This document shows positions 55,801 through 63,625 of a stretch of 64,000 bases of DNA, one piece after another. The stretch is from DATFVA01 sp963832355 (GTDB lineage Bacteria; Bacteroidota; Ignavibacteria; Ignavibacteriales; Ignavibacteriaceae). The notes under the pieces were generated by a model. That model did not search any database. It was not told the DNA's origin and saw nothing but the letters and a program-made list of their open reading frames with translations. The DNA lies in assembly GCA_963832355.1 (NCBI GenBank), contig CAWHTX010000017.1, positions 62,001-126,000 on the forward strand, written 5' to 3'. Position numbers and translations under genes: made by a program. Position 1 is the stretch's first letter; every line of letters starts with the position of its first letter.

Positions 55801-56595
55801 GAAAAGTTTATAATCCTCATGAATGAGATCTTTCCCTCCGAGAATTCTTTTCCCGAATTTGTCGTATACAAAAACACCCCATTCCTTCATGATAAAATCG
55901 AGCTGACCCTCAAGATTATAAGGACTATTAACTATAGGTTTTCTCAGGAACTGCATAAGGGGGAGATTCTCTTTACCAAAGGTCTTTTCAGTTACGAAAA
56001 ACTTTTCTGCTTCATCAAGGAACCCGAGGTATTTTGTTTTCTTAGCCAGCGGCTTATCAGTATACAGATCAGAAAGATTAGAAGCAGCGGGATTATTATT
56101 CTGAAGGTGAAGAAGAATTATCTCTTCAATGAGAATTTCCCTGTTTGTCTTATTTGCGGTAGCGCTGATTAAATAGTCTTCTGCACTGATCTTTCCTTTA
56201 TATACATCGAGAGGAGGAAAGTCCTGTATAAAATTAAGGAGAACCTTATCTGTCTCTTCATCAGTCAGATTTTCTTTAAGGTGTTTAAGTGACCTGGTAA
56301 AAACACCGGGGTTAATATTCTCCTCGTAGTACCCGAGAAGAAAATGAAAGATCTCGTGTATAAGACCTAGCGCATTTACCTGGCCCGGTGTCGTAAGATG
56401 CTGCTGATGATTTTCCTCTTTTTTTACCCGGTTGATCTTATCCGCAAGTACTCTTGCCGAAGCAAAGTCTGCCACAATCAGATCGCCGGTTATGGTAAAC
56501 AGATTTTCCTCCAGTTGATATTTTTTCCTGGCTTCTGATGAAGTATGAAACTCGAATGTTATATTTTTTCTACTAATCATTAAATGATTTTTCAT
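52843..56595 (-). CDS. Giant GH13 alpha-amylase-family protein with N-terminal HEXXH extension
   Basis: 1250 residues, no signal peptide seen, so cytosolic. GH13 regions: I DMVPNH (433-438), II IIRFDAAMTL with nucleophile Asp 553, III LLAEAF with acid/base Glu 618, and IV around NPDEE (677-681). The first 270 residues have no amylase similarity and contain H-E-I-F-H (80-84, in ALGLIHEIFHFLLGYYEE), which fits HEXXH zinc peptidases. The last 450 residues include an amylase C-terminal beta region and Lys-rich end. Acts presumably on alpha-glucans or trehalose/maltose-type substrates. Located in the ligase/trehalose cluster; 113 nt separates it from the ATP-grasp-like gene. Confidence 0.85.
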   Translation of the reverse strand: MKNHLMISRKNITFEFHTSSEARKKYQLEENLFTITGDLIVADFASARVLADKINRVKKEENHQQHLTTPGQVNALGLIHEIFHFLLGYYEENINPGVFTRSLKHLKENLTDEETDKVLLNFIQDFPPLDVYKGKISAEDYLISATANKTNREILIEEIILLHLQNNNPAASNLSDLYTDKPLAKKTKYLGFLDEAEKFFVTEKTFGKENLPLMQFLRKPIVNSPYNLEGQLDFIMKEWGVFVYDKFGKRILGGKDLIHEDYKLFIKHGGGEKVTPPVPTYEFDEEYFRKLKERLEAGEHLTSDEMKYYQAEYEKFTTDIEWMPRVVMMAKNIHVWLDQLSKKYQRSITRLDQIPDEELDQLARWNFTALWLIGVWERSTASRKIKHLTGNPEAVSSAYSLYDYIIARDIGGEEAFYKLKERAARRGIRMASDMVPNHTGIFSKWVIEKPYYFIQRNEPPYPSYSFYGPDLSDDDRVSVRIEDKYYSRSDAAVVFQRVDKYTGDTKYIYHGNDGTNMPWNDTAQLNLLIPEVRESLYQTIKHVARMFPIIRFDAAMTLSKKHFQRLWFPVPGTAGAVPSRADYAMTREQFDNEMPAEFWREVVDRMKEEMPDTLLLAEAFWLMEGYFVRTLGMHRVYNSAFMHMMMKEENEKYRLLVKNTLDFNPEILKRYVNFMSNPDEETAVNQFGKGDKYFGVCVTMITMPGLPMFGHGQIEGFAEKYGMEYKRAYYEEFVDDNLVRTHEDQIFPLMKKRYLFSQVENFEFFDFIDDSGNVNESVFAYTNRSGDERAFVLYNNSYQECSGTVKYSVEKAAGDGKRSKSLAEALNLKSDYNVYYIFRDYHTKFEYIVPGRDMFNFGRFFYLRGYEYAVLLDFREIYDTDGTYAALNEYLHGEGVYSIEDTKRELTLAPLHKALSSLLEPMVFNELKKDIFEENGRDLSGQFQSDLNNAVDEINRLNDVPLDKNDVQKDLKSNFRSAGDFTMLIKKKSEAKRKTAWFEDARKSLVYLDGNGSAENGKNIIAASMLLKELQTGRPSPGTEKNFFRRFLLDRVVPGKLKQLSPNGMNSFSEYDLVKVLSDSSTAGKWMKEYKFLGTNGSGSGTGKASFSPGGKEYITALLESDEFRNFIEVHEHQGIVYFNKEKYETVLDYFYTLYNLTSPLKYDAKKKRKTSKTDSSSSAREKFVMDQLKTSRQYFSRLKDLAGSKGYRFNDLKNEFIADTKKTVKRTKKKSTVKNTGRKTTTNKRGKGE

Positions 56596-56708
56596 ATAGT
56601 TAAAAGGGAATTATGCTTGTTTAATCGTAATAAAATATAAAATATCCTTATTGATTAAAAGTTATACTGATCTAGTTCACAGTATGAAGAAAATTTCAGG
56701 GGAAAATA

Positions 56709-57890
56709 CTAAACAGGATGATAGGCGCAGCTTGAACCTACCCAGGTTTTATTCTTATTGAAGTCGACTCCCATCATTGCGCCTTTACTCATTCTTACCA
56801 GGTTATTAACCAGCACGGGTTTATCCTGCCAGATGAACATCATTCTTATTTCGATTTTTGAGAGTTCATTGACGGGAGTCTGTATAATGGGTGCATATTC
56901 CACTTTCTTCTGAAGGATATAATTTTCCCTGTCTTTTATTTCATCGAGCATCTCACGGGTAACATCCACTTTAACGCCGAGTCCCGCAAAAGAAAATAAC
57001 GGCTTAAGAACGAAGCTGCCCAGATCATCCGGGTATTCTTCCAGCTCATTCAGGTACCAGCATTCCGGAATGTACTTACTTTTTAAAAGCGGCAGCGAGT
57101 ATTTGCTTATTTTAAAGAACCAGTTTGGATGTCCCGCCCAGCTTACATGCAGATCCTTTGTCAGATCAAAATTATAGTTTATATCCTTCCTCAGCAGTTC
57201 ATCAAAAATAACACGATTGTAAATTTTTGTTACGGGTACCAGTCTGCCGGCATCCTTATAAAATAAGATCTTGCCGTCCTGTACTATCTCTGAAATATCT
57301 ACCGTCTTTACACCGAAGAATTTTTCGGTTGCTGCAAAATCTATCCGCGTTTTCTGCTTCTCCGGTTCTATCTCCATAAGGATTACATTTTCGGGATCAG
57401 CTTCACCAACTATAGCATCCTTCAGCATTTTGAGATAAGTTTCTTCCTCAAGACCATCAAAATACGGAGTATACCCTTCAGGAATTTTGAAATGTTTTTT
57501 CAGCAGCCGCTCATAGTATGCCTGGTAAGCATATACAGTAGGGAAACCCTGTAGCTCGATAAGGGAAGGGACAAGCTTCCCGCTGCTGTTCCTTGCGACA
57601 GCAAAGTCGATGGAAAGAAACAGGGGATGATCATCTTCTGCCGGCACCGATAAGTCCTGAGGTATTGCTGACTGTGAACGCTGCTTAAATTCATCGGTTT
57701 TAATCTGCTGAACGATACCGTCCGAAGCTTTTATTAATTCATTTGTAAATTCCCTGGGAAGGAAAACAGGAGTCTCTGATATTCTGAAATCGGCAGGGTA
57801 TTTTAATCCTGAATTTATATCCTCAATGAACTTCTCATACTTTTCCTGCGAAAATGTTCTGTTAAATTCTTTTCTTAGTTGAGGAATCAT
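56709..57890 (-). CDS. Divergent ATP-grasp-like protein
   Basis: 393 residues. Recognisable ATP-grasp elements in the second half: GSFVLKPLFSFAGLGVKVDV (nucleotide Lys and Gly loop, about 297-316), NYILQKKVEYAPI, and EIRMMFIW as the metal/ATP site. The N-terminal half (SIDFAVARNSSGKLVPSLIELQG) resembles the substrate-binding part of glutathionylspermidine-synthase-like amidoligases. No family assigned with certainty. It starts 8 nt after the glutamine amidotransferase stop, so both are co-translated. Confidence 0.6.
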   Translation of the reverse strand: MIPQLRKEFNRTFSQEKYEKFIEDINSGLKYPADFRISETPVFLPREFTNELIKASDGIVQQIKTDEFKQRSQSAIPQDLSVPAEDDHPLFLSIDFAVARNSSGKLVPSLIELQGFPTVYAYQAYYERLLKKHFKIPEGYTPYFDGLEEETYLKMLKDAIVGEADPENVILMEIEPEKQKTRIDFAATEKFFGVKTVDISEIVQDGKILFYKDAGRLVPVTKIYNRVIFDELLRKDINYNFDLTKDLHVSWAGHPNWFFKISKYSLPLLKSKYIPECWYLNELEEYPDDLGSFVLKPLFSFAGLGVKVDVTREMLDEIKDRENYILQKKVEYAPIIQTPVNELSKIEIRMMFIWQDKPVLVNNLVRMSKGAMMGVDFNKNKTWVGSSCAYHPV

Positions 57891-57898
57891 AAAACCGG

Positions 57899-58729
57899 TT
57901 AAACTATGTAGGTTGAGGTTAGTTCTTTAATCGCATTATTCAGAAACCCGGGCAGAACAGTTTTCCGGGTTAGCTTCACCTTATCTTCATCTTTCAGCCA
58001 TTCAAGCATCTGTTCATATTTACCCGGACCAAAAAGATCTTCTACCTGTTTCCTTCGTTCTTCCTGTCTGAAATGATAAAGCATACTTTCCGGATCGGCT
58101 TCCGGATGAAACTGTGTCCCAATTATTTCATCCGATATCCTTACTGCTGTAAATGCCTTCTCACTTCTGCCTTCCACAACGGGTATTTCATACGATAATA
58201 TTTTAGCTCCAAGTTTCTCAAATGCTTTCTGATCAGGATCAGTTACCTGGTATTGTCTTATATCGGCCGCATAGAATGGTTCAGGCAGATCCCTCAGAAG
58301 CCTGTCTGCCGCACCTTCCTCAGTTTTGGAAAAGGGGAGAAGCCCGAATGATGTCTTATCTCTTTTTGACACTTTACCAAGCTTAAAAAACCTGCTCATC
58401 ATCTGGAAAGAGTGGCAGATAAAGAAAATGTATTTTTTCTTTTCGGGATTATTCTGATTGTGATTCCAGATGCTGTCAACCAGGTTGAAATATAATTTCT
58501 CCCAGCTGGTGCCTTCTCCGTCAAAGGGATCTCCAGGTCCTCCGGAAGAAATAAAAATATCATAATCCTTACCGGGAATTTCATCTTTATACCGTGTTTC
58601 AAACACCTTGTATTCGAACGGAAGTCCGCTGCCTGTGCCGGTTTCCGAAAGTATATCCTTAACACATCGTATCCCCTCGTTAGGTTCATTGTTGTAAAGA
58701 TCTATAACTGCAGCTTTTATCGATGCCAA
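57899..58729 (-). CDS. Class-I glutamine amidotransferase-like protein
   Basis: 276 residues from TTG 58729 (AGGAG 5 nt upstream). Catalytic Cys in FFICHSFQMM (about 101-110); His and Glu in GTQFHPEADPES (about 210-221). This is the Cys-His-Glu triad of class-I amidotransferases that release ammonia from glutamine. In this cluster it may feed ammonia to one of the ligases; hydrolysis of gamma-glutamyl compounds is the other possibility. Confidence 0.78.
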   Translation of the reverse strand: MASIKAAVIDLYNNEPNEGIRCVKDILSETGTGSGLPFEYKVFETRYKDEIPGKDYDIFISSGGPGDPFDGEGTSWEKLYFNLVDSIWNHNQNNPEKKKYIFFICHSFQMMSRFFKLGKVSKRDKTSFGLLPFSKTEEGAADRLLRDLPEPFYAADIRQYQVTDPDQKAFEKLGAKILSYEIPVVEGRSEKAFTAVRISDEIIGTQFHPEADPESMLYHFRQEERRKQVEDLFGPGKYEQMLEWLKDEDKVKLTRKTVLPGFLNNAIKELTSTYIV

Positions 58730-58770
58730 AAATTCTCCTGTTAATTCTTCGTTTTAATTGTCTTAATTTA

Positions 58771-59886
58771 TCAATCCAGGTTTAACCCATGATGAGTTTC
58801 ATCAATTATAAAGTCAACCACGTTTTTTGTGTCATATGACTGTTCCCACACCTCGAGCTGACGATCAGCTCCTGTTCCGTTTTCGCATATTGTCTTTATA
58901 TAATTAATCTCTTTGCGCGAATCAAGTTCGTCAACAACATCATCGACAAATTCGAGTAATTCGTCTATTAGCTTTATAGTATCCACTTCGGACTGCTTAC
59001 CGAAATCGATCAGCTTTCCCTGAATACCATATCTCGCAGCCCGCCATTTGTTCTCAGCTATCAGCGCCCTGCGGTAAAGCCTGAAACCGAGGTTCTGCTT
59101 TACCAGCTTGTGAAGTTTGGCTACAACTGCCTGCATAAGCGCCGCAAGCGCTATGGTTTCATCGACACGCATAGGAATATCGCACACCCTGAACTCGAGG
59201 GTTTCGAATATAGGGTGAGCACGAATGTCCCACCAGATCTTCTTTGCATCGTCGATGCATTTTGTCTTTATGAGGAGCTTTATGAAATTGTCGTATTCGG
59301 CAAGACTATTGAAATAATCGGGAATACCGGTCCTTGGAAAGCGATCGAATACTTTGCTCCTGTACGATTTGAATCCTGTATTTCTCCCGAGCCAGAAAGG
59401 AGAGTTTGTTGATAACGCGAAAATATGCGGAAGAAAATATCTTGCCGCATTCATAATGTGGAGTGCTGTTTCACGGTCATCTACGCCCACGTGAACGTGC
59501 AGTCCGAATATCAGGTTAGCCCGTGCAATCTGCTGCATATCGGTTACTATTGTTTTGTACCTCGGGTGCGAGGTTATTTTCTGATCCTTCCAGTGTGAAA
59601 AGGGATGGGTTCCGGCAGCAGCTATCCTTAGGTTCTTTTTAATTGCAAGCCTGGCAAGATCGCTTCTCAGCTTTGTAACCTGTTCTCTTGCATCGTGGAT
59701 ATCCCTGCAGACGTTTGTGCCTATCTCAACTACCGACTGATGCATTTCGGGTTTCACATTTTCAGCGAGTATCATCTTGCCGTCTTCCAGTATCTGCTGA
59801 ATATGCGAGCGGAGCTCCCGCGATTCGGGGTCGATTATCTGGAATTCTTCTTCAATTCCTAATGTAAATAATCCTGGCTCAGCCAT
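58771..59886 (-). CDS. Carboxylate-amine ligase, YbdK/GCS2 family
   Basis: 371 residues. FTLGIEEEFQIIDPESREL at the N-terminus, then ENVKPEMHQSVVEIGTNVC, GLHVHVGVDD (about 123-132) and LEFRVCDIPMRVDETIALA: all hallmarks of the GCS2/COG2170 family. Members ligate glutamate gamma-carboxylate to amines with ATP. Glutamate-cysteine ligase activity is weak in YbdK; the natural substrate is unknown. 26 nt after the ATP-grasp gene. Confidence 0.9.
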   Translation of the reverse strand: MAEPGLFTLGIEEEFQIIDPESRELRSHIQQILEDGKMILAENVKPEMHQSVVEIGTNVCRDIHDAREQVTKLRSDLARLAIKKNLRIAAAGTHPFSHWKDQKITSHPRYKTIVTDMQQIARANLIFGLHVHVGVDDRETALHIMNAARYFLPHIFALSTNSPFWLGRNTGFKSYRSKVFDRFPRTGIPDYFNSLAEYDNFIKLLIKTKCIDDAKKIWWDIRAHPIFETLEFRVCDIPMRVDETIALAALMQAVVAKLHKLVKQNLGFRLYRRALIAENKWRAARYGIQGKLIDFGKQSEVDTIKLIDELLEFVDDVVDELDSRKEINYIKTICENGTGADRQLEVWEQSYDTKNVVDFIIDETHHGLNLD

Positions 59887-59912
59887 ATCTTTGTTTCGTT
59901 TTAAATGTAAAC

Positions 59913-60869
59913 TTAATTCAGACTCTTATCGTTCACGAATGAGTTCATAAAATCTCCCCAGGTTAGATTGTTTTTACCCGGTTTATGTTCTTTAGCTTTC
60001 CTGATCGCCATATTAGCCGACGCTTCTACTATCCACTCGAAGTTCTCTTCTCCAACGGAATGTATATCTGCATCCGGTGCGGGATTGCAGAAATCGATAG
60101 CATACGGCACACCATCACGCATCGCTATCTCAACGGTATTAAAATCATATCCAAGCGCCCTGTTTATTGACAGCACAGCTTCTTCTATCTGGTTTAGAAC
60201 CTTCTTCTCTTCCTTCATTTTACCCTTCACATAACGAAGGTGATGAGGCTGTCTCGGATCGTACTCCATTATGTGTACGTCTTTTCTATCGAGACAGTAG
60301 CACCTGTAATAAGTATCGAAAATAATTTCCTCCTGCAGCATCATAACCAGCTGACCGGTTTCATTGTACGCCCTGAAGAAGTCATCCGCGTTGTTCAGCT
60401 TATAAACGTTCTTCCAGCCGCCGCCGGCAAACGGTTTGAAATAGGCAGGGAAACCGACATACTTGAACATACCATCCCAGTCGAGCGGGTATGCAAGGTT
60501 TCGGAATGAATTCTCATTAGTATCGGGCGGATGCTGGTTCGATGGAAGAAGTACTGTTTTAGGTACGGCAACATCCAGTTTGGTCATTAAGGCATTATTA
60601 AAAAATTTATCGTCAGCCGTCCACCAGAACGGGTTGTTTATAACCGCTGTTCCCGACAAAGCTGCATTTTTCAGATACGCACGGTAGAAGGGAACATCCT
60701 GCGAGATACGGTCGATTATTACATCATATCCGCAGTTTTCTCCCTGTTCCACCTTATCTATTTTTACAAATTCTGCTTTTATTCCAGGTTCCTTTTTGGA
60801 ATTTACTCTGTCAACAAAAGCCGGCGGATAGGTATTTTCCTGCCCGAAAAGAATTCCTATTTTCTTCAT
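59913..60869 (-). CDS. ATP-grasp ligase (RimK/Ddl-like)
   Basis: 318 residues. N-terminal Rossmann part (KKIGILFGQENTYPPAFVDRV), ATP-grasp loop FPAYFKPFAGGGWKNVYKL (about 139-157), MLQEEI, then FNTVEIAMRDGVPYAIDFCNPAPDAD (metal-binding Glu and Asn; shown in part). It has the fold of D-Ala-D-Ala ligase/RimK enzymes that form C-N bonds through acyl phosphates. Lies between the esterase and the GCS2 ligase genes. Substrate unknown. Confidence 0.82.
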   Translation of the reverse strand: MKKIGILFGQENTYPPAFVDRVNSKKEPGIKAEFVKIDKVEQGENCGYDVIIDRISQDVPFYRAYLKNAALSGTAVINNPFWWTADDKFFNNALMTKLDVAVPKTVLLPSNQHPPDTNENSFRNLAYPLDWDGMFKYVGFPAYFKPFAGGGWKNVYKLNNADDFFRAYNETGQLVMMLQEEIIFDTYYRCYCLDRKDVHIMEYDPRQPHHLRYVKGKMKEEKKVLNQIEEAVLSINRALGYDFNTVEIAMRDGVPYAIDFCNPAPDADIHSVGEENFEWIVEASANMAIRKAKEHKPGKNNLTWGDFMNSFVNDKSLN

Positions 60870-60959
60870 AGAAATCTGCCTGCGAGTTTAGGGTGAAAAA
60901 TTGAAATGTTCTAAAACAGGAATTAAAGTAACTAAACTTAAAATGAATTACAATTAGAA

Positions 60960-61694
60960 TTAGTGGAATTCAGGGACGTGTATTTGTGAAAGATAAGCCG
61001 GGAACATCTCCCTCCACCATGGCCAGTCGTGTCCGGCGCCCTGCCTGATATCAAGCCAATGCTTCACTCCCTTACTGTTCAGAATATTGGATAGATGAAC
61101 ATTTTCCTGCAGGCACATATCCTGGTCCCCTGTGCCTAACGCGATACCCATATTCCTGATCCTGCTCAGATACCATTCGTCGTTAAGGTTCGGCAGATAA
61201 TCGGGAGGGTTATTGAAATAGCAGTTTTCATCATAATAACCCATAATAAACTGCTTGATGTCGTAGGCTCCGCCCATACAAAACAGGTAGCTTACCAGGT
61301 CCGGGTGTCTGAAAGCGATATTCGCAGCATGGTAGGCCCCGAAGCTGGCCCCTGCAAGGGCAACCTTGCTGTAGCCCGAATCGTGTTTTGCATACTCAAT
61401 AATATCATTAAGTATTACATTTTCATAACCAATGTGCGTCTTAACCCTGTCTGCGGGGTGTATGGAATAGTTGTACCAGCTGTCAGAATCGATACTGTCG
61501 GGACAATAAATCTTAACCCGACCCGATTCAATGAGATGGGCCGCTGAATCTATCAGTCCAAAATCTTTAAGTTCATAATACCGGGCGCGTGAAGTAGGGA
61601 AGGCGATTACAGGGTAGCCGGTGTGACCGAATTCCAGTAATTCAAATTCACGGCTCAGGTAATTGGTATACCATTTATGATAAGCTTCTTTCAA
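60960..61694 (-). CDS. Putative alpha/beta-hydrolase esterase
   Basis: 244 residues from TTG 61694. Nucleophile elbow G-A-S-F-G in KVALAGASFGAYHAANIAFRHPD, then Asp in GDQDMCL and His in GAGHDWPWW, a complete Ser-Asp-His triad in the order of the esterase-D/putative-esterase family. Likely deacylase. Has its own predicted promoter. Confidence 0.82.
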   Translation of the reverse strand: MKEAYHKWYTNYLSREFELLEFGHTGYPVIAFPTSRARYYELKDFGLIDSAAHLIESGRVKIYCPDSIDSDSWYNYSIHPADRVKTHIGYENVILNDIIEYAKHDSGYSKVALAGASFGAYHAANIAFRHPDLVSYLFCMGGAYDIKQFIMGYYDENCYFNNPPDYLPNLNDEWYLSRIRNMGIALGTGDQDMCLQENVHLSNILNSKGVKHWLDIRQGAGHDWPWWREMFPAYLSQIHVPEFH

Positions 61695-61750
61695 GTATAT
61701 CCGGTCAGTGCTGAGATTATATATTCAGATTTTTTTGAGTTTATTGGCTG

Positions 61751-61780
61751 CAAATATATGAAATATCGACTTGAAAGCAA
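61751..61780 (-). promoter_or_regulatory. Bacteroidota-type promoter of esterase-ligase operon
   Basis: Minus strand TTG (61778-61780), 19-nt spacer, TATATTTG (61751-61758). About 56 nt upstream of the esterase start, so the cluster from esterase onward can be transcribed apart from the glycosyltransferase gene. Confidence 0.55.
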
Positions 61781-61811
61781 CCTCTATCACCTCAGAAGAT
61801 TTTGCACGCGT

Positions 61812-63035
61812 CTACTTATTAAGCTTGAAGTTGGTTTCAAAGGAATTTATCAGATCCAGGTATCCTTCCAGATAATTCGGGAGAAGGAAGTTCTTCTTAA
61901 CCGACTCATGTGCCTTCTTCCCCATACTTTTCCTTAATTTTTTATCCTTCAGCAGCTTTACCAGTTTTTCCGCAGTCTCGTCTACTGAGGATACCAGGTA
62001 CCCATTAGTGCCATTCTTTATCTGGTAGCGGATACCGCCAACATTTCCGCCAATTACCGGAGTACCTTTCCACATAGCCTCTGTAACCGTCAAACCGAAT
62101 CCTTCGCGTGTGGATTTCTGAAGTATGATTTCCGATTTCCTCTGCAGCGCATTTACCAGTGCAGTGTCCTGCTTACTTAAAATGATTATCCGGTCTTCCT
62201 TGTGTTTCAGCATTGATTGATAGACCTGTTCACCCTCAGGATCGTCAGTGGCAACGTTACCAAGCAGAACAAGTGTTGCATCAACCTCTTTTCTTGCCTT
62301 TTTGAATGCCTTAATTACTCCTTCCGGATCCTTCCACTTATCGAAGCGTGATACCTGTGCAACAATGGGGAGGTCGGTGGGAATATCATAGTGCGACAGC
62401 CTTTCATTTATTTCATCCTCACTTATCTCTTTGTTTGTTAATGAGAAAGGATTTATCGCCGGCTGAAAATATACCTGGGGAGTTTTGAGTTTTTGTTTGT
62501 AATCTTTAAGAGTGTAGATTACAGCATCATATTTTTCGATGAAGCGTTTCAGATAATTCCATAATTCTTTGTTTGGTTCTGTCAGATCAATGTGGCATCT
62601 CCAAATCCAGGGACCGCGTTTGGTATAATGCTCTATCATCGGAAGCGGCTGGGGATCGTGAATTATTACAACATCATGTTTAAGATGATTCCTTACTGCA
62701 TTCTCAGCAATTACCTGCTCATAGATATCCTTTTTAATCTTCGAAAGATTTATTTCTGCTCCCTGGAGAGCATTGTGCATTTTTTTCGTAATGCTGAAGA
62801 AATCAGGAGTACCCTGGATGGTCCGCCAGCCTGTTTCTATCCCGACATTATTGAACAGGAGAACAAGTGACGATAACAGCTGGGCTACTCCTCCTCCATA
62901 AAAGGTTGAGTTTATGCAGACAATATGCCTGTCCTGCAATGGTTCTGCTTTTTTGTATATTCTGTCAACGGCTTCTGCACCGATGTATTTTTCATATTCT
63001 TCAAGTTTAGTATCACTTCTGGTTAATTTAGCCAT
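61812..63035 (-). CDS. GT4 glycosyltransferase, trehalose-synthase (TreT) type
   Basis: 407 residues, GT-B fold of family GT4. Near the N-terminus IVCINSTFYGGGVAQLLSSLVLL (shown in part) and later RFDKWKDPEGVIKAF, REGFGLTVTEAMWKGTPVIGGNVGGI: the E-x7-E retaining motif (residues about 325-333) is preserved. Closest to trehalose glycosyltransferring synthases, which make trehalose from NDP-glucose and glucose, or trehalose phosphorylases. First gene of the minus-strand cluster. Confidence 0.86.
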   Translation of the reverse strand: MAKLTRSDTKLEEYEKYIGAEAVDRIYKKAEPLQDRHIVCINSTFYGGGVAQLLSSLVLLFNNVGIETGWRTIQGTPDFFSITKKMHNALQGAEINLSKIKKDIYEQVIAENAVRNHLKHDVVIIHDPQPLPMIEHYTKRGPWIWRCHIDLTEPNKELWNYLKRFIEKYDAVIYTLKDYKQKLKTPQVYFQPAINPFSLTNKEISEDEINERLSHYDIPTDLPIVAQVSRFDKWKDPEGVIKAFKKARKEVDATLVLLGNVATDDPEGEQVYQSMLKHKEDRIIILSKQDTALVNALQRKSEIILQKSTREGFGLTVTEAMWKGTPVIGGNVGGIRYQIKNGTNGYLVSSVDETAEKLVKLLKDKKLRKSMGKKAHESVKKNFLLPNYLEGYLDLINSFETNFKLNK

Positions 63036-63151
63036 GATGATCCTGCTTTCTTTATAATTGGTTATTAATAAAATACTTATGAGAATGACAATTCCAATTT
63101 TTAAACGTTAGCTGAAAAGGTAGTTGAGCATAGTCACAAAAGGGGGGATTT

Positions 63152-63236
63152 CCGTTGGCTTTAGCCCGTATTGCCGTTGACTTAAGCCTGTATTGCCGTT
63201 GGTATTAATCCGTATTGCCGCTGGTTTAGCCAACGG
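63152..63236. repeat. REP-like 22-bp tandem repeat (3 full, 1 partial copy)
   Basis: Units at 63152-63173, 63174-63195 and 63196-63217 plus a truncated unit at 63218-63236. Common core CCGTTGGCTTTAGCC then TATTG; a degenerate partial copy occurs at 63261-63277. Confidence 0.82.
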
Positions 63237-63355
63237 ACTTCAGGACTTACAGAATTGTCCCCGGCTTTAGCCGTATTTTAGATCTGGCAGAATTTCAATG
63301 TTTTCACCCTGTGGGCGGCAAATGCCCCGCTTTAATCCATTTGTATACTCGTAGT

Positions 63356-63377
63356 AAAGACGGTTCAAAGACGGTTC
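63356..63377. repeat. 11-bp direct duplication
   Basis: AAAGACGGTTC occurs twice in direct tandem (63356-63366 and 63367-63377). Confidence 0.75.
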
Positions 63378-63600
63378 AACGCGTATTTTGTGGATTTTTT
63401 GTTGAAATAATTAACAGAAAGGTTGAAATTTTCAGCAGTGCCCGGAAGGTTGTTCAGATTCCGAAATAAATTCGGAATGACATCAGGTTCTGATTCAAAA
63501 TAATGAAACCGGGACTAATATTACGAAATCTTTACCCCGATGTCCAGATGTTATTAGCCTTTAGCAGAGCATGATCGGGACGGGATGGTTGCTCAGAAGG

Positions 63601-63622
63601 TTGGCTAAAGCCAACGGCAATA
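63601..63622. repeat. Inverted copy of the 22-bp repeat
   Basis: TTGGCTAAAGCCAACGGCAA-TA is the reverse complement of the 22-bp unit at 63152 and contains an internal TTGGCTAAAGCCAA palindrome. It lies just after the stop codon of the DAHP synthase gene. Confidence 0.75.
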
Positions 63623-63625
63623 AAT

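Larger units (their letters stand above)
63036..63625. other. Intergenic region with repeat family, no gene
   Basis: 590 bp without a convincing ORF. It contains tandem 22-bp repeats (63152-63236 and a partial copy near 63261), an 11-bp duplication (63356-63377) and an inverted copy of the 22-bp unit next to the aro gene end (63601-63622). Promoter of the treT-type gene presumably lies at 63036-63100. Confidence 0.65.

Noticed and set aside
63152..63277. CRISPR array candidate
   Set aside because: Repeats are directly adjacent with no unique spacers, and no cas genes are nearby.
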